21,826 bases of DNA, taken from contig JAFAGN010000073.1 of assembly GCA_023422695.1 (NCBI GenBank), positions 1 through 21,826 of the forward strand. The letters run 5' to 3'. The translations under genes and the position numbers were made by a program. Position 1 is the first letter of the stretch. The number at the start of each line of letters is the position of its first letter. This document shows, piece after piece, positions 1 through 6,319 of this stretch. Source of the stretch: Pseudomonadota bacterium. GTDB lineage: Bacteria > Pseudomonadota > Alphaproteobacteria > Sphingomonadales > Sphingomonadaceae. Below the pieces are notes generated by a model. That model had not been told where the DNA came from and did no database searches. It saw only the letters and a program-made list of their open reading frames with translations.

Positions 1-18
1 GCCTTCGCGGGGGCGACG
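1..18. repeat. Half of a palindromic intergenic repeat, cut by the window edge
   Basis: These 18 bases match the right arm of the inverted repeat at 20110-20198 (its 3' 18 bases, 20181-20198) with one mismatch, G to T at the fourth base from the start. The matching partner arm would lie outside the window, so only half of the element can be seen. The remaining bases up to the cydB stop show no gene; I looked for a small CydX-like protein downstream of cydB and found none before the edge. Confidence 0.5.
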
Positions 19-69
19 TTTGGGGCAACGTCCGCTCCCCATCCCAAAGCCGACGTCCAAGCCGACGCC

Positions 70-1077
70 TCACTCATAACTCAAATGCGTCGCCTTCCCC
101 CGGAAGATCCAGTGTGCCAGCACCGAATATCCTAAAATCACCGGCAGCACGAACAGGGCGCCGATCAGGATGATGCTCAACGCCTCCGGGCTGGCCGCCG
201 CCTGCCAGATGTCGAGCCGGTCGGCGATTAGATAGGGGTAGAAGCTGTAGGCGATCCCCACAAACCCCAGTGCGAACAAAATCCCCGCCACCGCCAGCGG
301 CACCCACGAGAGTTCGTCCTTCGCGCGCAAGGGTCGCCGCAGGAAGATCGCGAGGCCGACGAACAACGTCGCCGACGCAATCGGGATCGGCAGCAGCGCG
401 ATAATCTCTGGCAGTCGGAACCAGCGATCGAAGATGCGCTCCGACAAGAGCGGCGTCGCGATCGAGATGATCGCCATCGCCAAGGCCGTCGCCCACAGGC
501 TGATTTCGGCCCAACGCACCGCGCGCTTCTGCAAATCGCCCTCGACCTTGTAGATCAGCCAGCAGGCGCCGACGAAGACATAGCCCGCGACCAGCCCCAG
601 CGCGGCGAGCAGGCAGAACAGCACCGCGGCGAAACTCTGGTCGAACCCCAGCACATAGGCGCCCAGCATATAGCCTTGGCATAGCGCGGTGAGCAGCGAC
701 CCGGCAAAGAAGGCATTGTCCCAGTGTGGCTTGTGCGCGGGCGGCGCCTTGGCGCGAAATTCGAAACTGACGCCGCGCAGGATCAGCGCGACCAGCATCA
801 GCACGACCGGCAGGTAAAGCTGGGTCAGGATCAATCCATGCGCGATCGGAAAGGCGACCAGCAGCAACCCGATGCCCAGCACCAGCCACGTCTCGTTGGC
901 GTCCCAAAACGGCCCGATCGACGCGACCATCAGGTCGCGGTTTTCGTCCTTTTCCCATCGCGTCAGTATCCCGACGCCAAGGTCATAGCCGTCGAGGATG
1001 ACGTAGAGCAGGATCGACAGCCCCATCAGCCCGGCAAAGATGACGGGCAGCCACCAGGCATCGATGAACGGGGTCAT
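70..1077 (-). CDS. cydB: Cytochrome bd quinol oxidase subunit II (CydB/CioB type)
   Basis: The 335-residue product is the second subunit of cytochrome bd, a membrane quinol oxidase that reduces oxygen to water without pumping protons. The N-terminus starts MTPFIDAWW and runs into a first membrane helix ending in DGYDLG, the conserved CydB start. PFWDANETWLV follows near residue 55, with the Trp-Asp pair conserved in the family. About eight further hydrophobic helices reach the C-terminus. The length fits the short CIO-like subfamily rather than the 379-residue E. coli protein. A longer open frame begins at 1449, but it lies inside cydA; the start at 1077 has AGGAGG seven bases upstream. The ATG overlaps the cydA stop as ATGA, so the two genes are probably translationally coupled. 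Confidence 0.96.
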   Translation of the reverse strand: MTPFIDAWWLPVIFAGLMGLSILLYVILDGYDLGVGILTRWEKDENRDLMVASIGPFWDANETWLVLGIGLLLVAFPIAHGLILTQLYLPVVLMLVALILRGVSFEFRAKAPPAHKPHWDNAFFAGSLLTALCQGYMLGAYVLGFDQSFAAVLFCLLAALGLVAGYVFVGACWLIYKVEGDLQKRAVRWAEISLWATALAMAIISIATPLLSERIFDRWFRLPEIIALLPIPIASATLFVGLAIFLRRPLRAKDELSWVPLAVAGILFALGFVGIAYSFYPYLIADRLDIWQAAASPEALSIILIGALFVLPVILGYSVLAHWIFRGKATHLSYE

Positions 1078-2459
1078 GCCGGTTCCTCCTGCGGCGCGGC
1101 GGGGCCGGGCGCGACGGTGGGTACCGGGAACATCGGCTTGCCCGCCGGCGCCGCTTTGCCCAGCCGCGCGAGACGGTAGAGCACGGCGATATAGGCGGTC
1201 AGCAGCACCGCATAGACCGCCAGATAGAGCGTCAGCGAACTCGCCACCATCGCACTGCCCACCGGCCCGACCGCATCGGCGGTCTTGAGCACGCCCGTCA
1301 CCAGCCACGGCTGACGCCCGATTTCGGTGACATACCAGCCCGCGAGCGTCGCGATCCAGCCGCTGAAGGTCATTGCGACCAGCGCGCGCGCCAGCCAGCG
1401 CGGCATTGCATCGACCCCGCGGCGGCGGATCGTCCACGCCGCGAACCACGACAGCGCCAGCATCGCAACGCCGATCCCGACCATGATCCGGAACCCCCAG
1501 AACAAGGGAGCGACGGGCGGGTGATTGCCCGGATAATCGTTGAGCCCCGGCACGACCCCCGCCGCCTTATGCTTCAGGATCAGGCTGGCGCCCGACGGCA
1601 CCGCGATTTCCAGATGGTTGGTGCGCGCCGCCTCGTCGGGGATCGCGAACAGCACCAGCGGCACATGGCTGCGCGTGTCCCAATTGGCCTCCATCGCTGC
1701 GACCTTCTGGGGCTGATGCTCCAGCGTGTTCAGCCCGTGCATGTCGCCGACGAAAATCTGCACCGGGATCAGCAGCGCCGCGGCATAGACGGCTGCCTTC
1801 AAGGTGCGCCGCACCCCGTCGCCGCCGCCGTCCTTCAGCCAGCGCCATGCCGACAGGCCCGCGATCAGAAAGGCGACGGTTAGCGCGGAGGCGATCAGCA
1901 TATGCGTCAGCCGATACGGCATCGACGGGTTGAAGATGATCGCCCACCAGTCGGTCGCATGGACGACGCCGTCGCGAATCTCGTAACCGACGGGGGTCTG
2001 CATCCAGCTGTTGAGCACGATGATCCAGAACGCCGACAGCGTCGTCCCTGCGGCGACGAGGAATGTCGCGAGCGTGTGGACCCAGTTGGGCACCCGGCTG
2101 AACCCGAACAGCATGATCCCCAGGAACACCGCTTCGAGGAAAAAGGCGGTCAGCACTTCATAGGCGAGCAGCGGCCCGGCGATATTGCCGACCTTTTCCA
2201 TATAGCCCGGCCAGTTGGTACCGAACTGGAAACTCATCGTGATGCCCGACACGACCCCCATTGCAAAGCTCAAAGCAAAGACCTTCACCCACAGGCGGTA
2301 CGCGTCCATCCACGCGCCGTCCTTGGTGCGGTTATACGCCAGCTTGAAGCCGAGCAGCGCCCAGCCCAAGGCGATCGTGATCGTCGGGAACAGGATATGA
2401 AAACTGATGTTCGCGGCAAACTGGATGCGCGCGAGGATCAGCGGGTCAAGCGCGTCCAT
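1074..2459 (-). CDS. cydA: Cytochrome bd quinol oxidase subunit I (CydA/CioA type)
   Basis: The 461-residue product is the haem-bearing, quinol-oxidising subunit of cytochrome bd. His21 lies where the haem b595 ligand is expected. His186 (in PYRLTHML) and Met326 (in FRIMVG) fit the haem b558 ligands. Glu101 and Glu109 match the conserved pair of the proton path. GRQPW at 381-385 is the family motif after the quinol (Q) loop. The loop is short, and the total length is about 60 residues below E. coli CydA, which places it in the short Q-loop, cyanide-insensitive-oxidase-like group; that assignment is by length and needs a tree. I chose the start at 2459, with GGAG nine bases upstream, over one at 2582 that would add 41 basic residues encoded by the upstream repeat. 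It probably belongs to a gbsR-cydA-cydB transcript. Confidence 0.96.
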   Translation of the reverse strand: MDALDPLILARIQFAANISFHILFPTITIALGWALLGFKLAYNRTKDGAWMDAYRLWVKVFALSFAMGVVSGITMSFQFGTNWPGYMEKVGNIAGPLLAYEVLTAFFLEAVFLGIMLFGFSRVPNWVHTLATFLVAAGTTLSAFWIIVLNSWMQTPVGYEIRDGVVHATDWWAIIFNPSMPYRLTHMLIASALTVAFLIAGLSAWRWLKDGGGDGVRRTLKAAVYAAALLIPVQIFVGDMHGLNTLEHQPQKVAAMEANWDTRSHVPLVLFAIPDEAARTNHLEIAVPSGASLILKHKAAGVVPGLNDYPGNHPPVAPLFWGFRIMVGIGVAMLALSWFAAWTIRRRGVDAMPRWLARALVAMTFSGWIATLAGWYVTEIGRQPWLVTGVLKTADAVGPVGSAMVASSLTLYLAVYAVLLTAYIAVLYRLARLGKAAPAGKPMFPVPTVAPGPAAPQEEPA

Positions 2460-2482
2460 CACTAAACTCCAACCTCCATGTC

Positions 2483-2588
2483 CCGTTCGTGTCGAGCGAA
2501 GCCTGTCCCGAGCTCGTCGAGGCGGTCGAGACACCCGCCGGCATGGCGCCAGGTTGATGGGTGTCTCGACTTCGCTCGACACAAACGG
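2483..2588. repeat. 30-bp inverted repeat with a second repeat core inserted in one arm
   Basis: The right arm, 2559-2588, is complementary to the left arm with one G-T wobble. The left arm is split: 19 bases at 2483-2501 and 11 bases at 2526-2536. The 24-base insert between them (2502-2525) resembles the core of the inverted repeat at 15460-15545, sharing TGTCC, GAGCT and GTCGA at the same spacing. The element fills most of the gap between gbsR and cydA, so it would sit in the mRNA if the three genes are cotranscribed. Confidence 0.85.
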
Positions 2589-2600
2589 AAAGGGGAGCGG

Positions 2601-3224
2601 TCATGCTCTTTCCTCAAATGATGGGTTTTTTCCTCGCCCCAGCATCCGGTCCTTGAACTCCAGCGCCTTCACCACCCGCTCGCCCAGCCGCAGCAGCTGG
2701 AGCAGCCGTTCATTGTCGAGCCGCTGCATTTCGGCGTACCAGTCGGTGAGCAGCTCGATCTGTTCGTGCATCGCCGCCATCCGCTCCTGCGCAAAACGGT
2801 CGGCAGGATCGACGGCGGGTTCCATCATCAGCGCGCGCAGCGTCGTCAGCGTCGGGTCGATCTCGCGCTTCTTGCGCTCCTCGACCAGCGTGCGGAAGAT
2901 CGCCCACACGTCGCGCGGCGTCTCATAATAGTCGCGCCGGTCGCCGGGGGCGTGGCGCAGCTGAACGAGGTTCCAGCTCGCCAGCTCCTTCAGCCCCATC
3001 GACACGCTGCCGCGCGACAGGCTCAACGCCTCGCTGATCTCCTCGGCATGGCGCGGCGCGTCGGCGAGGAACAGCATCGCATAGATTTGCCCGACCGTCC
3101 GGTTGATCCCCCAGCGGCTCCCCATCTCGCCGAAATGCAGGACGAAGGCCTGCGCAAGCGGGGAGAGCCGGAACGGCGGAGACGGAGAGGCCGCTGGAGA
3201 ATCGGAGGCAGGGGACAAATCCAT
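2601..3224 (-). CDS. GbsR/MarR-family transcriptional regulator
   Basis: The 207-residue product is a DNA-binding regulator of the GbsR branch of the MarR superfamily. After a proline-rich, probably disordered N-terminus (1-20), residues 43-100 form a winged helix: VGQIYAMLFL, then the recognition helix around SLSRGSVSMGLKEL and the wing around RHAPGDRRDYYE. The C-terminal half is rich in charged heptads (EERKKREID, RMAAMHEQIELL) and probably forms a dimerising coiled coil. It lies upstream of cydAB on the same strand, 141 bases away, so it is a good candidate for their regulator, possibly autoregulated through the palindrome at 3251-3274. The family is best known for osmolyte regulation in Bacillus; the cyd link here is inferred from position only. 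Its ligand is unknown. Confidence 0.85.
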   Translation of the reverse strand: MDLSPASDSPAASPSPPFRLSPLAQAFVLHFGEMGSRWGINRTVGQIYAMLFLADAPRHAEEISEALSLSRGSVSMGLKELASWNLVQLRHAPGDRRDYYETPRDVWAIFRTLVEERKKREIDPTLTTLRALMMEPAVDPADRFAQERMAAMHEQIELLTDWYAEMQRLDNERLLQLLRLGERVVKALEFKDRMLGRGKNPSFEERA

Positions 3225-3250
3225 GTTCGCTTCATATGCGAATATTTCTG

Positions 3251-3274
3251 AAGTTTCAATAATTATTGAAACTT
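3251..3274. promoter_or_regulatory. Perfect 24-bp palindrome, probable operator
   Basis: The half-site AAGTTTCAATAA is followed directly by its exact reverse complement. It lies 26 bases upstream of the regulator ATG, in a stretch far richer in A and T than the surrounding DNA. Size, symmetry and position suit a dimeric winged-helix repressor such as the adjacent GbsR-type protein. Binding is inferred. No second copy was seen in this window. Confidence 0.7.
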
Positions 3275-3291
3275 TGCACCGCTGATGTCAC
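3262..3291 (-). promoter_or_regulatory. Possible sigma-70-type promoter for gbsR-cydAB
   Basis: Reading the minus strand, GTGACA at 3291-3286 and AATAAT at 3267-3262 are separated by 18 bases; each differs from the consensus at one base. The -10 box falls inside the palindrome, so a bound repressor would block RNA polymerase. The predicted start near 3255 leaves a leader of about 30 bases. This is a motif match only. Confidence 0.4.
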
Positions 3292-3409
3292 GCTACGCGG
3301 CACCTTCGACCACTTCGGCAATCATGTTGCGCCGCAGCACCGCTTCTGTTAGGGGCGCGGCGTTTCGCGGCGCTCCGGGCGCTGCCCCCTCCCATCAAGG
3401 CTCTCCCGC

Positions 3410-5242
3410 ATGTCTCTGCGCAATATTGCCATAATCGCGCACGTCGATCATGGAAAAACCACCCTCGTCGACCAGCTGTTCCGCCAGTCGGGTACCTTTC
3501 GCGACAACCAGCGTGTCGAAGAAAGGGCGATGGATTCCAATGACTTGGAAAAAGAACGCGGGATCACGATTCTGGCGAAATGCACCAGCGTCGAGTGGGG
3601 CGAAGGCGCCGACCTGACGCGCATCAACATCGTCGACACCCCGGGCCACGCCGATTTCGGCGGCGAGGTCGAGCGGATCCTGAGCATGGTCGACGGCGTC
3701 ATCCTGCTAGTTGACGCCGCCGAAGGCCCGATGCCGCAGACGAAGTTCGTGACCGGCAAGGCGCTCGCGCTCGGCCTGAAGCCGATCGTCGTCGTCAACA
3801 AGATCGACCGCAGCGACGCGCGCGCCGCCGAAGTGCTCGACGAAGTGTTCGAACTGTTCCTGGCGCTCGAAGCCAATGACGAACAGCTCGACTTCCCGAT
3901 CCTCTACGCCTCGGGCCGCGGCGGCTACGCCTCGGAAAGCCCCGACGCGCGCGAAGGCACGCTCGAGCCGCTGTTCAAGACGATCGTTTCGCACGTCCCC
4001 ACCCCGGGCCTCGACGAAGACGCGCCCTTCACCTTCCTCGCGACCCTGCTCGACCGCGACAATTTCATTGGCCGCATCCTGACCGGCCGCGTTCAGTCGG
4101 GCACGGTCAAGGTCAACCAGCCGATCCACGCGCTCGACATGGACGGCAAGGTCATCGAAACCGGCCGCGCGTCGAAGCTGCTGGCGTTCCGCGGGCTCGA
4201 CCGGGTCCCCGTCGAGGAAGCACGCGCGGGCGACATCGTCGCAATCGCGGGGCTTACCAATGCGACCGTCGCGAACACGATCGCGGACACCAGCGTCAGC
4301 GAGCCGATCGCGGCGCAGCCGATCGACCCGCCGACGCTGTCGATGCGCTTTGCCGTCAATGATTCGCCGATGGCGGGCCGCGAGGGCAGCAAGGTGACGA
4401 GCCGCATGATCCGCGACCGCTTGCTGCGCGAAGCCGAAACCAATGTCGCGATCCGCATCACCGAAAGCGCCGACAAGGACAGCTTCGACGTCGCCGGCCG
4501 CGGCGAGCTTCAGCTGGGCGTGCTCATCGAAACGATGCGCCGCGAAGGCTTCGAACTCGGCATCAGCCGCCCGCGCGTGCTGTTCGGCGAGGACGAAAAT
4601 GGCAAGCGCACCGAACCCTATGAAACCGTCGTCATCGACGTCGACGACGAACATAGCGGCACGGTCGTCGAGAAGATGCAGATCCGCAAGGCCGACCTGA
4701 CCGACATGCGTCCGTCGGGCGGCGGCAAGACGCGCATCACCTTCAGCGGCCCGTCGCGCGGCCTGATCGGCTATCACGGCGAATTCCTGTCCGACACGCG
4801 CGGCACCGGGATCATGAACCGCCTGTTCGAAAAATATGGCCCGCACAAGGGCGTGATCGAGGGCCGCAAGAATGGCGTACTGATCAGCAACGGCAATGGC
4901 GAAGCGGTCGCCTATGCCCTTGGCCCGCTCGAGGAACGCGGCATCCTGTTCGTGTCGCCCGGCGAGGCGCTGTACGAAGGCATGATCATCGGCGAAAATG
5001 CCAAGCCCGAAGATCTCGAGGTCAACCCGATGAAGTCGAAGCAGCTGACGAACTTCCGTTCGACCGGCAAGGACGACGCGATCCGCCTGACCCCGCCGAA
5101 GCGCATGACGCTGGAACAGGCGATCGCGTATATCGACGACGACGAAATGGTCGAAGTGACCCCGAAGAACATCCGCATCCGCAAGGCGCTGCTCGACCCG
5201 CACGAGCGGAAGAAAGCGTCGCGCAAGAAGGAAGCGGCATAA
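3410..5242 (+). CDS. typA: Ribosome-associated translational GTPase TypA/BipA
   Basis: The 610-residue product is a full-length TypA/BipA, an EF-G-like GTPase that binds ribosomes and assists large-subunit assembly and stress growth. The GTPase domain shows HVDHGKTT at 11-18 (P-loop), the ERGITI switch near 49-54, DTPGH at 76-80 and NKID at 130-133. The elongation-factor-like domains follow, including AGDIVAIAG and the FSGPSRGLIGYHGEF region typical of the TypA C-terminal part. AAGG lies about nine bases before the ATG. It is transcribed away from the gbsR-cydAB operon and ends at a strong terminator, so it is probably a single-gene unit. No promoter was clear in the 135 bases between the palindrome and the start. 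Confidence 0.97.
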   Translation: MSLRNIAIIAHVDHGKTTLVDQLFRQSGTFRDNQRVEERAMDSNDLEKERGITILAKCTSVEWGEGADLTRINIVDTPGHADFGGEVERILSMVDGVILLVDAAEGPMPQTKFVTGKALALGLKPIVVVNKIDRSDARAAEVLDEVFELFLALEANDEQLDFPILYASGRGGYASESPDAREGTLEPLFKTIVSHVPTPGLDEDAPFTFLATLLDRDNFIGRILTGRVQSGTVKVNQPIHALDMDGKVIETGRASKLLAFRGLDRVPVEEARAGDIVAIAGLTNATVANTIADTSVSEPIAAQPIDPPTLSMRFAVNDSPMAGREGSKVTSRMIRDRLLREAETNVAIRITESADKDSFDVAGRGELQLGVLIETMRREGFELGISRPRVLFGEDENGKRTEPYETVVIDVDDEHSGTVVEKMQIRKADLTDMRPSGGGKTRITFSGPSRGLIGYHGEFLSDTRGTGIMNRLFEKYGPHKGVIEGRKNGVLISNGNGEAVAYALGPLEERGILFVSPGEALYEGMIIGENAKPEDLEVNPMKSKQLTNFRSTGKDDAIRLTPPKRMTLEQAIAYIDDDEMVEVTPKNIRIRKALLDPHERKKASRKKEAA

Positions 5243-5249
5243 GATACGG

Positions 5250-5282
5250 ACCGGCGGCCCCAAAGGCCGCCGGTTTTTCTTT
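5250..5282 (+). terminator. Rho-independent terminator of typA
   Basis: The 10-bp stem ACCGGCGGCC/GGCCGCCGGT (5250-5259 and 5265-5274) has a five-base loop and is followed by TTTTTCTTT. It begins eight bases after the typA stop codon. Confidence 0.92.
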
Positions 5283-5494
5283 GCGTGCGCGAGCGGATCA
5301 GAGAGCCGGGGGGAATGATCCTGACCGACGACGGGGCGCCGCAGACGCGCATTTGGCCGCTAATGCACAAGACGCCGACAACCCATTGGACGAGGTAGGG
5401 GCGAAACCTGACGCGATAAGCCTCGACCGGATTGCGCCGAGGTAGGATATCGCGAGTGGATCGCGGAGGCTGAAGGGGAAGGCGAGGCGACGTG
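5283..5494. other. Gene-free stretch after typA
   Basis: Open frames cross this region on both strands, but none has a family resemblance I recognise, a convincing ribosome binding site or a normal amino-acid mix. I see no RNA gene. With the repeat at 5495-5626 it makes up most of the 526-bp gap before the hemerythrin-like gene. Confidence 0.5.
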
Positions 5495-5626
5495 ATCCTC
5501 CCTGTGCCGCAGGCATGGGGAGGTGGCCGTGCGGAGCACGGACGGAGGGGCTTTGGCGCTGGCGTCGCGGCCCCTCCGTCAGCCCTGCGGGCTGCCACCT
5601 CCCCATGGCTTCGCCACAGGGAGGAT
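5495..5626. repeat. 132-bp nested inverted repeat with paired side hairpins
   Basis: The outer arms, 5495-5527 and 5594-5626, are both 33 bases and complementary for 12 and then 13 pairs. Between these helices lies an 8-base block in each arm that together with a neighbouring base can fold on itself (GCC-GCA-GGC on the left, GGC-TTC-GCC on the right). Inside the arms, 5528-5540 (CGTGC/GCACG) and 5581-5593 (AGCCC/GGGCT) form a second pair of facing hairpins. An 11-bp stem (5541-5551 with 5570-5580) closes an 18-base loop. The whole is three stacked helices separated by two four-way junctions. Confidence 0.85.
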
Positions 5627-5768
5627 TTCCGGACGACGACGCCAATATGGCCTAAGCCGCCGCCGGGCCGTGCAGCCCGCGGATATCACGGCTAATGCGC
5701 GTTTACCGTCTTTTCATGCCGCGATCCTATGGCGGGATGAAGGGACCAACAGTTTTGCGAGGCGATCT

Positions 5769-6197
5769 ATGCCCATTGGTCCCGAAATGCGACGGTTGCG
5801 CGCCGAACATGCGGCGCTGGCAACGCTGTCGCAGCTGTTGATGGACCTGGTCCGCAATCCCGAACCGCCGCGCCCGACCGAGCTGGCGTCGGTGCGCGGG
5901 ATGCTGCGCGACACGCTGCTGCGCCACCTGAAGTGCGAGGACTGGATCCTCTATCCGCGGCTGAAATCGAGCGGCAATCCCGAGGTTGTCGCGATGGCGG
6001 GCGAATTCGTCCGCGAGATGGGGCATATCGCGCAGGATTTTGCGGCTTATGACGCCAAATGGACCGGCGAGCGGATCGCGGAGGACTGGCCGGGTTTCTG
6101 CCGCGAGACCGAGGCGGTGATGCATGTGCTGGGGATGCGGATCGAGCGCGAAAATTGCGAACTGTATCCCGCCGCCGAGCAGCTGGATTTCATGTGA
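5769..6197 (+). CDS. Hemerythrin-like (HHE domain) protein
   Basis: The 142-residue product is a four-helix-bundle protein of the HHE cation-binding family, whose members carry a di-iron site that binds oxygen or senses NO, oxygen or iron. Candidate ligands are His14 (RAEHAAL), His53 and Glu57 (RHLKCEDWILYP), His86 (MGHIAQDF), and His119 with Glu128 or Glu131 (HVLGMRIERENCELYP). It has no signal peptide or membrane helix, so it is cytoplasmic. The frame is open further upstream to 5523, but that part is translated repeat DNA; the start at 5769 has GAGG about eight bases before it. It stands alone between a repeat and the receptor gene, and its partner or role cannot be read from the context. 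Confidence 0.85.
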   Translation: MPIGPEMRRLRAEHAALATLSQLLMDLVRNPEPPRPTELASVRGMLRDTLLRHLKCEDWILYPRLKSSGNPEVVAMAGEFVREMGHIAQDFAAYDAKWTGERIAEDWPGFCRETEAVMHVLGMRIERENCELYPAAEQLDFM

Positions 6198-6319
6198 CGC
6201 CGAAGCTTCTTTTTACCGTCATCGCTGCGTCACGCCTTCGCCGCAGCGCAGCAATATCGCCTCCCTAAAGCCCCCGCGACCACCGCGCCATTTCGGCGGC
6301 GGGATAGGGGGATATATCG

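Noticed and set aside
1..69. A possible cydX downstream of cydB
   Set aside because: The only frame there is Arg/Pro-rich repeat DNA with no membrane helix.
3225..3270. Alternative promoter for the regulator: TTGAAA, 17 bases, TATGAA on the minus strand
   Set aside because: Spacing is good, but the transcript would begin at about the ATG itself, leaving no leader. The upstream GTGACA/AATAAT pair fits the normal layout better.
3707..5263. A 518-codon minus-strand open frame opposite typA
   Set aside because: It lies antisense to a certain gene, is full of Arg, Asp and Ala as expected from GC-rich antisense frames, and matches no family.
5298..5645. A 115-codon minus-strand frame in the gap after typA
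   Set aside because: Much of it is translation of the inverted repeat; the rest has no recognisable family and no ribosome binding site.
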